From assembly GCA_016197345.1 (NCBI GenBank), contig JACPVY010000285.1:1-7452 (forward strand): a stretch of 7,452 bases of DNA, in the 5' to 3' direction. Both the position numbers and the translations under genes were made by a program. Positions 1 to 6,358 of the stretch are shown here, piece after piece; the stretch's first letter is position 1; every line of letters begins with the position of its first letter. A model generated the notes under the pieces. That model was not told where the DNA came from and did no database searches. It was given only the letters and a program-made list of their open reading frames with translations. Source of the DNA: Burkholderiales bacterium (GTDB taxonomy: Bacteria > Pseudomonadota > Gammaproteobacteria > Burkholderiales > Burkholderiaceae_D).

Positions 1-1
1 T

Positions 2-27
2 GCCAGCGGGATTCCGCTGCATTTTTT
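2..27 (+). terminator. Rho-independent terminator of an upstream plus-strand gene
   Basis: A 6-bp perfect stem CAGCGG/CCGCTG (4-9 with 14-19) has a GATT loop and is followed two bases later by a run of six T (22-27). This is the classic intrinsic terminator layout on the plus strand. The gene it serves must lie before base 1. Confidence 0.75.
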
Positions 28-88
28 GACGACGCTTTGTAAGCACAGCACATCTGACGATGGGAAATTTACACTGCGCCTCCTTGGC

Positions 89-117
89 TTGCGAAGCTTG
101 ATGTTAGCCGTCATAAT
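89..117 (+). promoter_or_regulatory. Candidate sigma-70 promoter for the membrane protein gene
   Basis: TTGCGA (89-94) and CATAAT (112-117) are separated by 17 bases, which match the -35 and -10 consensus at about 4/6 and 5/6. Transcription would start near 124 and leave a leader of roughly 135 nt before the ATG at 261. That leader includes a T-run (134-140) and a small GTAGC/GCTAC hairpin (174-186). Nothing else is recognisable in 29-260. The match is by eye only. Confidence 0.35.
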
Positions 118-260
118 GGGGCGGTTTAGGCTGTTTTTTTGATTCTCGTTTTGAGATCAATTGGCGCAACACCTGTAGCGGTGCTACCTCTGTTTAGCAG
201 TCCCTGCAACCTAGCGTTTGGACCAGTCACGTTGAGTTTTTGCAATCACCTTTCGCCACC

Positions 261-698
261 ATGAAAAATTTTCTGCTCCCTATCCATCTCATCTTTGTCG
301 GACTTTGGCTTGGCTGTGTGTTGACCGAGGCTTTGTTTGAACGCGCCTTGCTTGGTCAAGGTCGAACGCAAGAAAAAATCTTGGTGCGCTTGCATCAACG
401 CGTCGATGTATGGATTGAAATCCCAGCCTTTTGCATTGTTCTTGTGACTGGCGCCCTTTTGCTGGCAACGGCACCCGCTAGTGCGCTCTTGCATGCCAAG
501 ATTGGATTCGCACTGCTTGCCATCATCGCCAATGTTTATTGTGTTTGGTTAGTGTTTCGCCGTGCTAAAGCCGCAGAAACCGAGCAATGGCAAGAATTTG
601 CGGCGTTAGATCATTTGCAACATAAAATCGGCGCGATTGTTTTGCTCGGCATCTTAGCGGCGATGGGCATCGGTATTTATTTATATTCCCACGGCTAA
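261..698 (+). CDS. Small four-helix integral membrane protein, function unknown
   Basis: This encodes a 145-residue hydrophobic protein with four predicted membrane segments, at about residues 3-25, 50-72, 77-99 and 119-142. There is no cleavable signal peptide and the loops are short. Histidines sit at or near the membrane edges (H9, H45, H78, H118, H121). The four-helix, His-bearing layout recalls the HemJ/CopD/DUF2269-like groups of small membrane proteins, some of which bind haem or metal, but I see no diagnostic motif and assign no function. The start is uncertain. ATG 261 gives a tidy N-terminus leading into helix 1 but has no clear ribosome binding site; a TTG at 240 would add seven residues. 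The gene stands alone on the plus strand, converging with the DJ-1 gene, and has no obvious terminator of its own. Confidence 0.75.
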   Translation: MKNFLLPIHLIFVGLWLGCVLTEALFERALLGQGRTQEKILVRLHQRVDVWIEIPAFCIVLVTGALLLATAPASALLHAKIGFALLAIIANVYCVWLVFRRAKAAETEQWQEFAALDHLQHKIGAIVLLGILAAMGIGIYLYSHG

Positions 699-795
699 TT
701 TTGCTCGTGAGTTTCCCTTCTCAATCAGGCTGCACAGGCTTTCCAGCGCGGCATTGTGCGCGAACGAAAATCCATCTCCGTGCCAACCAAACCAG

Positions 796-887
796 CTAGC
801 TTGGTGGCAATATCTTGACCAAGGCCCGCCCTAGCGTATAGCAATCACCCGGCCAGCGCGCCGACAGATACTGCCCATCCTGAACCA
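796..887 (-). pseudogene. Displaced C-terminal tail of the DJ-1/PfpI-type gene
   Basis: In the frame next to that of the 831-1460 ORF, the minus strand reads VVQDGQYLSARWPGDCYTLG and then ten more residues to a TAG at 796-798. The portion with SARWPGD is the usual ending of DJ-1/PfpI-like amidotransferase-fold proteins, which places it as the true C-terminus. Adding one G in the TTGTGG at 890-885 (giving TTGGTGG) would join it in frame to the main ORF. The joined protein would be about 221 residues. The fragment has no start signal of its own. Confidence 0.65.
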
Positions 888-1460
888 CAAAGCTTCGGCT
901 TGCACAGATTGCGGGTAGGTGCGGTAATAATCGCCCAGCCAAAGTTTGGTGAGAAGCCACGCACTATTTTCCATGCTGGCCGGTAGCGCTGTGGTTTTGC
1001 GGTGATACAGCACCGATTTGTTTGTCGCTGGGTCGATGGTGCGCGCGGCGAGCAAGACGCCGTGACAAACCGCTGCAACGGGTTTGTCGGCAGTAAAAAA
1101 CGCTAAGCAAATACGCTGTGCGGGGAGTGATTCGAGCAAGGTTTTCATGCCTTGCGCATGGCCGCCGGGAATGATGAGGGCGCCATATTCGCTAGGCTCG
1201 ACCGCGCTATATGCGATTGGATGCTGAAAGCGCGCATCGGCAGCCATGGTGTGATACAGCGCTAAAGCATGTTTGCCCGTCATCAAAAATGGATTGAGCA
1301 AACCAAAGCCTTGCGTCACCAAGCGTGTATCGGCATGGGCGATAGCACCACTCGGCGTAGCAAAATGTACCTCGTGCCCGGCCTGCGTTACGCTATGCCA
1401 TAGCACAGCACTCTCGGTCGGGTCGTAATCTTGGGCTGGCAATATACAGAGGATCTTCAT
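831..1460 (-). CDS. DJ-1/PfpI family (type 1 glutamine amidotransferase-like) protein, frameshifted near its 3' end
   Basis: The ORF encodes 209 residues. The fold is recognisable: strand 1 (MKILCILPA), an acidic residue E16 where the family keeps its conserved Glu, the PGGHAQG turn at 98-104, and the nucleophile elbow AAVCHG with Cys132-His133. Members act as proteases, glyoxalases/deglycases or chaperones; the substrate here cannot be told. The start is well supported by AAGGAGAGAGC just before the ATG. Residues 1-191 look normal. After L191 the frame yields an Arg-rich, unfamily-like tail (WFRMGSICRR onward), while the expected SARWPGD ending lies in the adjacent frame. A single-base deletion at about 885-890, or a sequencing error there, explains this. 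The catalytic residues are upstream of the break, but loss of the C-terminal strand and helix would probably harm folding. The gene lies 36 nt downstream of the nucleotidyltransferase gene and probably shares its transcript. Confidence 0.85.
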   Translation of the reverse strand: MKILCILPAQDYDPTESAVLWHSVTQAGHEVHFATPSGAIAHADTRLVTQGFGLLNPFLMTGKHALALYHTMAADARFQHPIAYSAVEPSEYGALIIPGGHAQGMKTLLESLPAQRICLAFFTADKPVAAVCHGVLLAARTIDPATNKSVLYHRKTTALPASMENSAWLLTKLWLGDYYRTYPQSVQAEALWFRMGSICRRAGRVIAIR

Positions 1461-1496
1461 GCTCTCTCCTTGCGTGCCTTCACTGCGGCATGTGCA

Positions 1497-2090
1497 TCAT
1501 GCCACTATCCGCAAATGCGGCCAACGCTGTTGATATGACTGCGCCTTCGCTAAAAACATCGTATTGCTAGCCAGATTGGGATTGGCGCGCAATTGGCCAT
1601 CGTACAACGCCTGCAAACCATGTGTGCTATAGACGTCATATTCGCCATTGGCTTGCACACTTATCGCGACACAAGAACTGGCAATTAAAAATCGATCAAC
1701 GCCCTCGCGACAAGAAGTGAGCGGGGAATAAGCATAACCAAATTTTTGCTCGTACCACAAATGCACCCGTGCTTGATTACGCACTTCGACTTTGACGGGT
1801 AAATCGGCAAACAAGCTAGCTGCGCGTTGGATCACGCTATCTTCCGCTTCCCATGACAAATCGCTCGCATCGAAATAAAAGACATCGTAATCGAGAATAT
1901 TTTCCGTCAGCGGCCGTTGGCATTGGCTATTCCACACCGTTTGAAATAGGCAACCCGCAGCTAAATGCGCTTGCGGCGCTTGCAAGTCTGGTAAGCGCTG
2001 CAAAATCTGTGCGTTATAGGGATTTTGCAAAACGGTCGCCAGAAAATCAGCGGAGAGGCTATCAGTAGAAAATAAGTCAGCGACGAGCAT
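1497..2090 (-). CDS. Nucleotidyltransferase family protein (DUF925/NTP_transf_6-like)
   Basis: This encodes 197 residues that match the DUF925 pattern along their length. There is an AAGCLFQTVWN block (45-54), an acidic stretch DYDVFYFD (67-74) likely to hold the metal-binding carboxylates, and SWEAED (79-84). The signature VEVRNQARVHLWYEQKFG (101-118) and a final WPHLRIV block follow. The family is predicted to transfer nucleotides, but its substrate is, to my knowledge, unestablished. Length is normal and no key block is missing. ATG 2090 has no good Shine-Dalgarno (TTTATCCC precedes it), yet the N-terminus fits the family. The gene starts only 20 nt after the T-run of the gap terminator and no convincing promoter was found between them, so it may depend on read-through. 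The DJ-1-type gene follows 36 nt downstream. Confidence 0.85.
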   Translation of the reverse strand: MLVADLFSTDSLSADFLATVLQNPYNAQILQRLPDLQAPQAHLAAGCLFQTVWNSQCQRPLTENILDYDVFYFDASDLSWEAEDSVIQRAASLFADLPVKVEVRNQARVHLWYEQKFGYAYSPLTSCREGVDRFLIASSCVAISVQANGEYDVYSTHGLQALYDGQLRANPNLASNTMFLAKAQSYQQRWPHLRIVA

Positions 2091-2110
2091 GGGATAAATT
2101 CAACAGAAAG

Positions 2111-2148
2111 ATAAAAACCCGCAGGCGGCCAAGGCTACCTGCGGGTTT
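2111..2148 (-). terminator. Rho-independent terminator of the tkt-gap transcript
   Basis: An 11-bp perfect stem (2115-2125 pairs with 2138-2148; AAACCCGCAGG/CCTGCGGGTTT) has a 12-nt loop that can itself pair GCC with GGC. On the minus strand it is followed by TTTTTAT. It lies about 30 nt after the gap stop codon, in the right place and orientation. The A-run on the plus side suggests it could also act weakly on plus-strand transcripts. Confidence 0.9.
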
Positions 2149-2180
2149 CTGGATGCGACTAGCTAAAAATTGGCGTGCAA

Positions 2181-3191
2181 TTATTTTGCAGTCATCAACG
2201 CTACGGTGGTATCCAACATACGGTTGGAGAAGCCCCATTCATTGTCATACCAAGACGATACTTTGACCAGATTGCCAGAAACTTTGGTCAAGGTCGCATC
2301 AAAAGTCGAGGATGCTGGGTTGTGGTTGAAGTCGACCGACACCAACGGTGCGGTGTTGTAGTCGAGAATACCCTTCAACGCGCCTTCCGATGCTTCTTTC
2401 ATGATCGCATTGACTTCATCGACCGTGGTGTCACGGCTAGCGGTGAAGGTTAAATCGACGATGGAAACATTGATGGTTGGAACGCGAATCGAATAACCGT
2501 CCAAGCGGCCATTCAATTCTGGCATCACCAAACCAACTGCCGCAGCGGCGCCAGTTTTGGTTGGGATCATGCTCATGGTTGCCGAACGGGCGCGACGCAA
2601 ATCTTCGTGCATAACGTCGGTCAACACTTGATCATTGGTGTAAGCATGGACGGTCGTCATCAAACCAGTGACTAGGCCCAGTTTTTCATGCAAAGGTTTG
2701 ACCAATGGCGCCAAGCAGTTGGTGGTGCAGGAAGCGTTCGAAATCACGGTATCCGTGGCTTTCAAGATGCCATGATTGACGCCAAACACGATGGTCGCAT
2801 CAACATCTTTGCCGCCTGGTGCGGAAATGATGACTTTCTTAGCGCCGCCTTTCAAATGGGCGGATGCTTTTTCTTTGCTAGCGAAAAAGCCGGTGCATTC
2901 CAACACCACGTCCACGCCCAATTCACCCCAAGGGATTTCGGCTGGATTGCGTTGTGCAAAAACGCGGATTTTATCGCCGTTGACGATCATGTGATCGCCA
3001 TCAACCGTCACCGTGCCAGGGAATTTGCCATGCGCGGTGTCATATTGCGTCAAATGTGCGTTCGATTTTGTATCGCCCAAATCATTGATCGCCACGATTT
3101 GAATGTCGTGCTTTTTGCCGCCTTCATAATGGGCACGCAAAATATTGCGACCGATACGGCCATAGCCATTGATTGCTACTTTGATTGTCAT
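2181..3191 (-). CDS. gap: Type I glyceraldehyde-3-phosphate dehydrogenase
   Basis: This 336-residue cytoplasmic enzyme interconverts glyceraldehyde 3-phosphate and 1,3-bisphosphoglycerate with NAD in glycolysis and gluconeogenesis. The N-terminal Rossmann motif is [10 protein letters not shown] (7-16), and the acidic residue in INDLGD (D37) points to NAD preference. The catalytic Cys155 lies in SNASCTTN and His182 in TVHAY. The phosphate-binding [10 protein letters not shown] (211-220) and the C-terminal [13 protein letters not shown] are intact, and length is normal. ATG 3191 gives the family N-terminus [11 protein letters not shown]; an in-frame ATG at 3206 would add five residues that are really tkt codons. 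GGAG lies only one base before ATG 3191, an unusually tight spacing. The start falls within the altered tkt 3' end, with 68 nt of overlap, so translation may depend partly on coupling to tkt. A strong terminator follows. Confidence 0.97.
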   Translation of the reverse strand: MTIKVAINGYGRIGRNILRAHYEGGKKHDIQIVAINDLGDTKSNAHLTQYDTAHGKFPGTVTVDGDHMIVNGDKIRVFAQRNPAEIPWGELGVDVVLECTGFFASKEKASAHLKGGAKKVIISAPGGKDVDATIVFGVNHGILKATDTVISNASCTTNCLAPLVKPLHEKLGLVTGLMTTVHAYTNDQVLTDVMHEDLRRARSATMSMIPTKTGAAAAVGLVMPELNGRLDGYSIRVPTINVSIVDLTFTASRDTTVDEVNAIMKEASEGALKGILDYNTAPLVSVDFNHNPASSTFDATLTKVSGNLVKVSSWYDNEWGFSNRMLDTTVALMTAK

Positions 3192-5070
3192 ACTCCAAAC
3201 CAACATATTTATGCCAGAAATCGGTCACGCCTGCTTCGACCGCCACGCGTGGCAGACCACGAGTCAAGACGCTCGCTTTGTAAGCGGCATCTTGGCGATC
3301 AAAGACATTGGACGAAGGCATGGAAACGACGCGCACTGCAATGCCTTCTTGCGCCAATTCTTGTGCCGCTTTCACTGCTAATTCGATTTCCGAACCAGTC
3401 GCGATCAAGATCGCTTTAGCGTCCGCCGCATCGACCAACACATAGCCACCGCGGGCGATATCAGCGATTTGCGCTGCGCTACGCTCTTGGTATGGCAAGT
3501 TTTGGCGCGAGAAAATCAAATTGCTAGGGCCATCTGCACGTTTTACTGCATAGCCCCATGCCACCGCCGACTCCACGGTATCGCATGGACGCCACGTATC
3601 ACTGTTCGGAATCAAACGCAGGCTAGAGACATGTTCCACCGATTGGTGAGTCGGGCCATCTTCGCCCAAGCCAATCGAATCATGCGTGAAGACGAAGATC
3701 GAACGCAGCTTCATCAAAGCGGCCATGCGAATTGCATTACGGCTGTAATCGGAGAAGGTCAAGAAGGTGGCGCCGAATGGCAAGTAGCCGCCATGCAAGG
3801 CGATACCATTCATGATGGCGCTCATACCAAATTCGCGCACGCCGTAGTTGATGTGGTTGCCCCACTGATCCGTACGCACCGCTTTGCATTCTTTCCAGTT
3901 GGTCAGATTCGAACCAGTCAAATCTGCCGAACCGCCCAAGAATTCTGGCAAGCTAGGGGCCAAGGCTTGGATTGCGTTTTGGCTGGCTTTGCGGGTGGCG
4001 ATGGTTTCTTTTTTCTCGGTGCAAGCGGCAATTGCGTTGGCGATCACGGCGTCGATATTGGCAGGCAATTGGCCTTGCAAGCGGCGTTGCAATTCGGCGG
4101 CTTCTTGTGCATTGCTGGCGCTATAGGCAGCAAATTGGCTATTCCATTGCGCTTCTAATTCTGCGCCCTTGGCTTTAGCGTCCCATGCGGCATAGATTTC
4201 TGCTGGGATTTCGAATGGGGCGTGGCTCCAACCGAGCGCTTCGCGCACAGCGGCGATTTCTTTCTCGCCCAAGGCTGCGCCGTGGACTTTATCGGTGCCC
4301 GCCAAATTTGGCGAACCTTTACCGATCACGGTTTTGCAGCAAATCAAGGTCGGTTTGTCGGCTTTTTTCGCTGCGCTAATAGCGGCATCGACGGCATCGA
4401 CATCATGGCCATCGACCGCTGGGATCACATTCCAGCCATAGGATTCGAAGCGTTGCGGGGTATTGTCGCGGAACCAACCATCGACTTTACCGTCGATCGA
4501 GATGCCATTGTCATCGTATAGCACGATCAATTTCGACAAACGCAAGGTGCCTGCTAGCGAGCAGACTTCGTGCGAAATGCCTTCCATCAAGCAGCCATCG
4601 CCGACGAAAGCGTAGGTATAGTGATCGACTACTTCTGCGCCGGGGCGGTTGAATTCTTCAGCCAACAGCTTTTCAGCCAAAGCCATACCGACGGCATTGC
4701 TAATGCCTTGGCCAAGTGGGCCAGTGGTAGTTTCAACGCCGGGGGTAACATGCACTTCCGGGTGACCCGGCGTTTTGGAATGCATCTGACGGAAGGCTTT
4801 CAAATCAGCCATCGATAAATCATAGCCAGTCAGGTGCAACAAGGAATAAATCAACATCGAGCCATGGCCGTTCGAGAGCACGAAACGATCACGATTGGCC
4901 CATTTTGGATTGCTCGGGTTATGGCGCAAATGACGCTGCCACAACGCTACCGCAATTTCCGCCATACCCATAGGCATGCCGGGATGGCCCGAATTGGCAG
5001 CTTGCACTGCGTCCATAGACAATGCGCGGATCGCATTTGCCATAGTAGAGGTGGAGATTTGTTGAGTCAT
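3124..5070 (-). CDS. tkt: Transketolase, C-terminally truncated and reading out of frame into gap
   Basis: The thiamine-diphosphate enzyme moves two-carbon ketol units between sugar phosphates in the pentose phosphate pathway. Conserved blocks in order are [11 protein letters not shown] (25-35), [12 protein letters not shown] (117-128), the cofactor motif starting GDGCLMEG (157-164), [10 protein letters not shown] (379-388), catalytic Glu413 in [15 protein letters not shown] (433-442) and [15 protein letters not shown] (462-476). The match to the family runs to [16 protein letters not shown] (611-626). From residue 627 the reading frame is the 5' end of gap read in the wrong frame, giving 22 foreign residues and a stop at 3124. 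Normal enzymes are about 660 residues and continue with roughly 40 more, usually including a TFGESAPA-type motif, which is absent. The catalytic residues remain, but the C-terminal domain is incomplete. ATG 5070 gives the family N-terminus, though its Shine-Dalgarno is poor. The call as transketolase is secure; whether this copy is active is not. Confidence 0.93.
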   Translation of the reverse strand: MTQQISTSTMANAIRALSMDAVQAANSGHPGMPMGMAEIAVALWQRHLRHNPSNPKWANRDRFVLSNGHGSMLIYSLLHLTGYDLSMADLKAFRQMHSKTPGHPEVHVTPGVETTTGPLGQGISNAVGMALAEKLLAEEFNRPGAEVVDHYTYAFVGDGCLMEGISHEVCSLAGTLRLSKLIVLYDDNGISIDGKVDGWFRDNTPQRFESYGWNVIPAVDGHDVDAVDAAISAAKKADKPTLICCKTVIGKGSPNLAGTDKVHGAALGEKEIAAVREALGWSHAPFEIPAEIYAAWDAKAKGAELEAQWNSQFAAYSASNAQEAAELQRRLQGQLPANIDAVIANAIAACTEKKETIATRKASQNAIQALAPSLPEFLGGSADLTGSNLTNWKECKAVRTDQWGNHINYGVREFGMSAIMNGIALHGGYLPFGATFLTFSDYSRNAIRMAALMKLRSIFVFTHDSIGLGEDGPTHQSVEHVSSLRLIPNSDTWRPCDTVESAVAWGYAVKRADGPSNLIFSRQNLPYQERSAAQIADIARGGYVLVDAADAKAILIATGSEIELAVKAAQELAQEGIAVRVVSMPSSNVFDRQDAAYKASVLTRGLPRVAVEAGVTDFWHKYVGLEYDNQSSNQWLWPYRSQYFACPL

Positions 5071-5159
5071 GATGGATGATGGATGGCAATAAAAATCGTC
5101 TCAAACGGCTGGCGACGACAAATTTACTCGCGTCAATCGCACAGCAAAATATGGCACAG

Positions 5160-5174
5160 GCGCTATTTCAGCGC
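5160..5174 (-). promoter_or_regulatory. Small hairpin in the tkt leader
   Basis: A 5-bp stem GCGCT/AGCGC (5170-5174 with 5160-5164) encloses a 5-nt loop. It lies about 90 nt before the tkt start and has no T-run, so it is not a terminator. It is probably part of the leader fold, with unknown effect. Confidence 0.3.
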
Positions 5175-5201
5175 ATACATCCTCACCCACTAGGCAGCAT
5201 T

Positions 5202-5268
5202 GGCAAGGACACTCGAAAAATTGCCGTCTTTCGTTCGATCTGACGACAGTTTTTCCAATTTCCTCGCC
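5202..5268 (-). promoter_or_regulatory. Candidate structured RNA element in the tkt 5' leader
   Basis: Read as minus-strand RNA, three stems nest into one 67-nt hairpin. The outer stem is GGCGAGGA/UCCUUGCC (5261-5268 with 5202-5209), followed by an internal loop. The middle stem is GAAAAA/UUUUUC (5250-5255 with 5215-5220), followed by one mismatch. The inner stem is UGUCGUC/GACGGCA (5242-5248 with 5222-5228), with a 13-nt loop. Two pairs are G-U on the minus strand but C-A mismatches on the plus strand, which favours function in the tkt transcript. It resembles no riboswitch class I know. Base pairing was assessed by eye without energy calculation. Confidence 0.4.
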
Positions 5269-5311
5269 CACCCCAAGGGGTACAAAGCTGGCCAAATGCG
5301 CAAAGCGTGTT

Positions 5312-5320
5312 ATTTTAACA
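5312..5320 (-). promoter_or_regulatory. Extended -10 promoter for tkt-gap
   Basis: The minus strand reads TGTTAAAAT, an extended -10 (TG-N-TAAAAT). No good -35 sits 16-18 bases upstream, as is common for extended -10 promoters. Transcription would begin near 5305, giving a leader of about 235 nt. The hexamer lies within a dyad, TGTTA-TTT-TAACA (5308-5320), and a second dyad, ACCCC-AA-GGGGT (5270-5281), follows some 25 nt into the transcript. Either could be a regulator site. Confidence 0.5.
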
Positions 5321-5388
5321 GACAGCGCGGCGATACTTTGCTGCAAGTGCAAAAACCTTGTATCGAAATCTGCCTAAATCGTCGGTGG

Positions 5389-5500
5389 CCTCGAAAAACT
5401 GTAGCGAGCGGAGCAGATATTGGACTGAGAAACGTAGCTTTACTTTGGTAAAGCGAGGCTCACAAGTTCAAGAGATGCCTGCGCAGTAGGTTTTTCGAGG
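5389..5500. repeat. 112-bp fold-back, MITE/REP-like element
   Basis: The ends are near-perfect inverted repeats: CCTCGAAAAAC at 5389-5399 and GTTTTTCGAGG at 5490-5500. The centre is a 7-bp perfect hairpin, GCTTTAC-TTTG-GTAAAGC (5437-5454). Between these, the two halves also match imperfectly when one is reverse-complemented (for example TTGGAC..TGAG against TTGAACTTGTGAG), so nearly the whole element can fold back on itself. It has no ORF, no convincing target-site duplication and no T-run, so it does not look like a terminator. This design fits a non-autonomous miniature element or a dispersed intergenic repeat. Only one copy is visible here, so its repetitive nature is inference. Confidence 0.5.
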
Positions 5501-5598
5501 TTCGCCATAGTCAAGATAAAAACAATGCCATAATGAAAAGTGCGATATCGGCGAAATCGACCACTTTCGTCGCGCATTTTTGAATGATAGGAATTCCC

Positions 5599-6321
5599 AT
5601 GCCTCGCTTTTACGTCCCCGAAACCCTAGAAATCGGCTTGCGCCTCGCGCTACCGACCGCCCTCGCCCACCATGTGCAAGTGTTGCGCTTGCAAGTGGGC
5701 GACGTCATCAGCTTATTCCATGGCGATGGCGGCGAATATGGAGCGAGCATCATCGCGATAGAAAAAAAACAGGTGAGCGTCGAAATCAAAACGTTTGCAC
5801 CGACTGAAATCGAATTGCCGTATGCGCTTACGCTCGCGCAAGCGCTACCGGAGTCATCCAAAATGGATTGGATCATCGAAAAAGCCGTGGAATTGGGCGT
5901 GGCCGGGATTCAACCGCTAGCAGCACAGCGCTCTGTACAAAAACTCAGTGCCGAACGTGCAGAAAAGCGCTTTACCCACTGGCAAGGCATCATCATCGCC
6001 GCTAGCGAACAATGTGGCCGTAATCGTTTAGCCCGTTTAGCGCCGCTCGCAAGCGTGGAACAATGGCTGAGCCAACAAGATTTGCATAAACGCGTATTGC
6101 TTTCGCCGCGTGCCGAAACCACGCTGGCCGATTGGGCCCGCCACCATCCCCCACAAGCCTTGACCCTGATGATAGGGCCGGAAGGTGGCTTTAGCAGCCA
6201 AGAAGAAGATCTCGCGCTTGCCCACGGCGCACTCGCGTTCGGCCTCGGGCCACGCGTGTTGCGCACCGAAACTGCTGGTTTAGCTGCGCTGGCGAGTTTG
6301 CAGGCGGTGTGGGGTGGCTAG
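5599..6321 (+). CDS. rsmE: 16S rRNA (uracil(1498)-N(3))-methyltransferase
   Basis: This 240-residue enzyme is of normal length for RsmE, which uses S-adenosylmethionine to methylate U1498 of 16S rRNA in the 30S subunit. It starts MPRFYV, and a PUA-like N-terminal part (about 1-70) is followed by the SPOUT knot domain. Signatures are ESSKMDWIIEKAVELGV (85-101), AASEQCGRNRL (134-144), the SAM-binding IGPEGGFSSQEE (192-203) and GLGPRVLRTETAGLAAL (215-231). ATG 5599 was chosen over the in-frame ATG 5584 because GATAGGAA lies about 6 bases before it and the family begins MPRFY. The gene follows the fold-back element by about 100 bases. It lies 37 nt upstream of the ADP-ribosylglycohydrolase gene with no terminator between them, so the two are probably co-transcribed. 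A CATAAT at 5529-5534 may be its -10, but no -35 was found. Confidence 0.95.
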   Translation: MPRFYVPETLEIGLRLALPTALAHHVQVLRLQVGDVISLFHGDGGEYGASIIAIEKKQVSVEIKTFAPTEIELPYALTLAQALPESSKMDWIIEKAVELGVAGIQPLAAQRSVQKLSAERAEKRFTHWQGIIIAASEQCGRNRLARLAPLASVEQWLSQQDLHKRVLLSPRAETTLADWARHHPPQALTLMIGPEGGFSSQEEDLALAHGALAFGLGPRVLRTETAGLAALASLQAVWGG

Positions 6322-6358
6322 CACTTACTGATGACAGATCGAAACAAGGGGGAAATGG

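Noticed and set aside
240..260. TTG start at 240 for the membrane protein
   Set aside because: It adds seven polar residues before the first helix; ATG 261 is the better start, although neither has a clear ribosome binding site.
2688..3419. Plus-strand ORF of 243 codons across gap and the tkt 3' end
   Set aside because: It lies antisense to conserved gap codons, has no ribosome binding site and no family features.
3469..4158. Long plus-strand ORF of 229 codons inside tkt
   Set aside because: It is antisense to clearly conserved transketolase sequence and its translation has no recognisable domain; it is a codon-bias shadow.
5101..5352. Minus-strand ORF of 83 codons upstream of tkt
   Set aside because: It starts at TTG, covers the likely promoter and structured leader, and shows no domain or ribosome binding site.
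5200..5451. Plus-strand ORF of 83 codons in the tkt-rsmE gap
   Set aside because: It runs into the fold-back element, has a patchy composition and no ribosome binding site or known motif.
5437..5454. Hairpin GCTTTAC/GTAAAGC as a terminator
   Set aside because: There is no T-run on either strand and no gene ends nearby; it is better explained as the centre of the fold-back element.
5506..5534. Sigma-70 promoter directly before rsmE
   Set aside because: CATAAT at 5529-5534 is a fair -10, but no -35-like hexamer lies 15-18 bases upstream, so it was not listed.
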